Below are positions 21,184-21,558 of a DNA stretch of 21,558 nt, one piece after another; position 1 is the stretch's first letter; the number at the start of each line of letters is the position of its first letter. A program made the translations under genes and the position numbers. This stretch comes from AC-37 sp036386455 (lineage in GTDB: Bacteria; Actinomycetota; Thermoleophilia; Solirubrobacterales; Thermoleophilaceae), in contig DASVVS010000155.1 of assembly GCA_036386455.1 (NCBI GenBank), positions 1-21,558 on the forward strand. Reading direction: 5' to 3'. The notes below the pieces were generated by a model. It had not been told where the DNA came from. It saw only the letters and a list, made by a program, of their open reading frames with translations, and made no database searches.

Positions 21184-21558
21184 CCCGGACGCCGCCGCAG
21201 CACGTGCGCGTCCCCGTCGCGGCGCGTCACCTTCGTGCGGTCGAGGTGCTCGAGCAGCGCCTGCGCGTACTTGCGCGTGGTGCCGAGCTCGTCGCGCACG
21301 CCGGCGATCGTCGCGCTCCCGTCGCGCTCGCAGATCGCGATCGCCCGCGCCTCTAGCACCGTCAGCGGATCGGGGTGGAAGTGGAGGTTGCGCGCGACTC
21401 GCATGGCCTGACCGGCGCGCACGAGCCGCCGCAGCCGGTCGTCGGCGTCGCGCTGCGAGAGGCCGGCGGCCGCCGCCAGGTCGGCGTCCGCGCGCGGGGC
21501 CTCGCCGTCGGCGCGCAGCAGCGCGGCGAGCAGGAGCGCGGCGTCGTCGAGCGGCTCC
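21180..21558 (-). CDS. selB: Selenocysteine-specific elongation factor SelB, C-terminal part (cut by window end)
   Basis: The frame is open to the right edge, so only the last 125 or so residues are visible. They form two winged-helix units of the SelB C-terminus, which binds the SECIS element of selenoprotein mRNAs. The last unit has HFHPDPLTVLEARAI, then the near-invariant pattern LGTTRKYAQALLEHLDRTKVTRRDGD, matching the family form (S/T)RKY...LLE.(F/L)D....T.R.GD. The preceding unit has LRADGEAPRADADLAAAAGLSQRDADDRLRRL split across its helices. The internal GTG at 21422 is not a real start. No tRNA-Sec is in the window. Presence implies selenocysteine use by this organism. Confidence 0.88.
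   Translation of the reverse strand, partial: EPLDDAALLLAALLRADGEAPRADADLAAAAGLSQRDADDRLRRLVRAGQAMRVARNLHFHPDPLTVLEARAIAICERDGSATIAGVRDELGTTRKYAQALLEHLDRTKVTRRDGDAHVLRRRPG

Noticed and set aside
21180..21422. A separate 80-residue winged-helix gene starting at GTG 21422
   Set aside because: The frame continues upstream without a stop to the window edge and encodes the preceding winged-helix unit of SelB, so the GTG is internal.
1..21558. CRISPR arrays, tRNA, rRNA, insertion sequences, integrases or attachment sites
   Set aside because: No spaced direct repeats, cloverleaf-like or rRNA-like sequence, transposase or integrase motif was seen; repeats present are in-frame low-complexity coding repeats.

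Overview
The window is very G+C-rich (roughly three quarters G+C by eye) and densely coded. GTG and TTG starts are common, most same-strand genes overlap by 1-4 bases (ATGA, GTGA, TGATG), and several starts sit six bases downstream of a TANNNT box, the pattern of leaderless actinobacterial transcripts. With the family mix (polysaccharide genes in a probable monoderm, an ECF sigma factor with a membrane-anchored tail, a Cys/Pro/Gln-type lipoprotein, SelB), the best guess is an actinomycete of the class Thermoleophilia (Solirubrobacterales/Gaiellales). That assignment is inference; there is no rRNA in the window.

Left half (1-11508): a surface-polysaccharide locus. A sugar-nucleotide epimerase/dehydratase (43-1011, +) converges on two GT4-type glycosyltransferases (1008-2192 and 2189-3241, -). 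A divergent promoter at 3249-3258 separates these from a plus-strand operon of about 8.2 kb: a GT2 glycosyltransferase, a second GT-A-like transferase, two GT4 transferases, a secreted or anchored small protein, an O-antigen ligase/polymerase-like membrane protein with a TPR and proline-rich tail, and a soluble PAS hybrid histidine kinase.

Middle (11485-15446, -): two minus-strand units. One carries the initiating polyprenyl-phosphate glycosylphosphotransferase (12066-13577) followed by a SAM methyltransferase (11485-12072). The other carries a 55-residue single-helix membrane protein (15279-15446) followed by two SAM methyltransferases. Together the genes give activation (epimerase), priming (sugar phosphotransferase), elongation (five glycosyltransferases), decoration (methyltransferases) and polymerisation/ligation. 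No Wzx flippase, Wzz or export gene is visible, so the locus probably continues beyond the left edge or elsewhere.

Right part (15463-21558): a fused membrane/spermidine-synthase-like protein (+), an ECF sigma factor fused to a zinc-finger anti-sigma-like segment, a membrane helix and a long exported tail (+), a convergent DUF4333-like lipoprotein (-), a GT-C (GT39/ArnT-like) membrane glycosyltransferase (+), and the C-terminal part of SelB (-, cut by the window end), which implies selenocysteine decoding.

The most noteworthy non-genic signals are a perfect 13-bp inverted repeat (1023-1055) that supplies the last residues of a glycosyltransferase, a shared bidirectional -10 element (3249-3258), hairpins in the leaders of the sigma factor and sugar phosphotransferase genes, and four convergent gene junctions that all lack space for a terminator. 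I saw no CRISPR array, tRNA, rRNA, insertion sequence or integrase.
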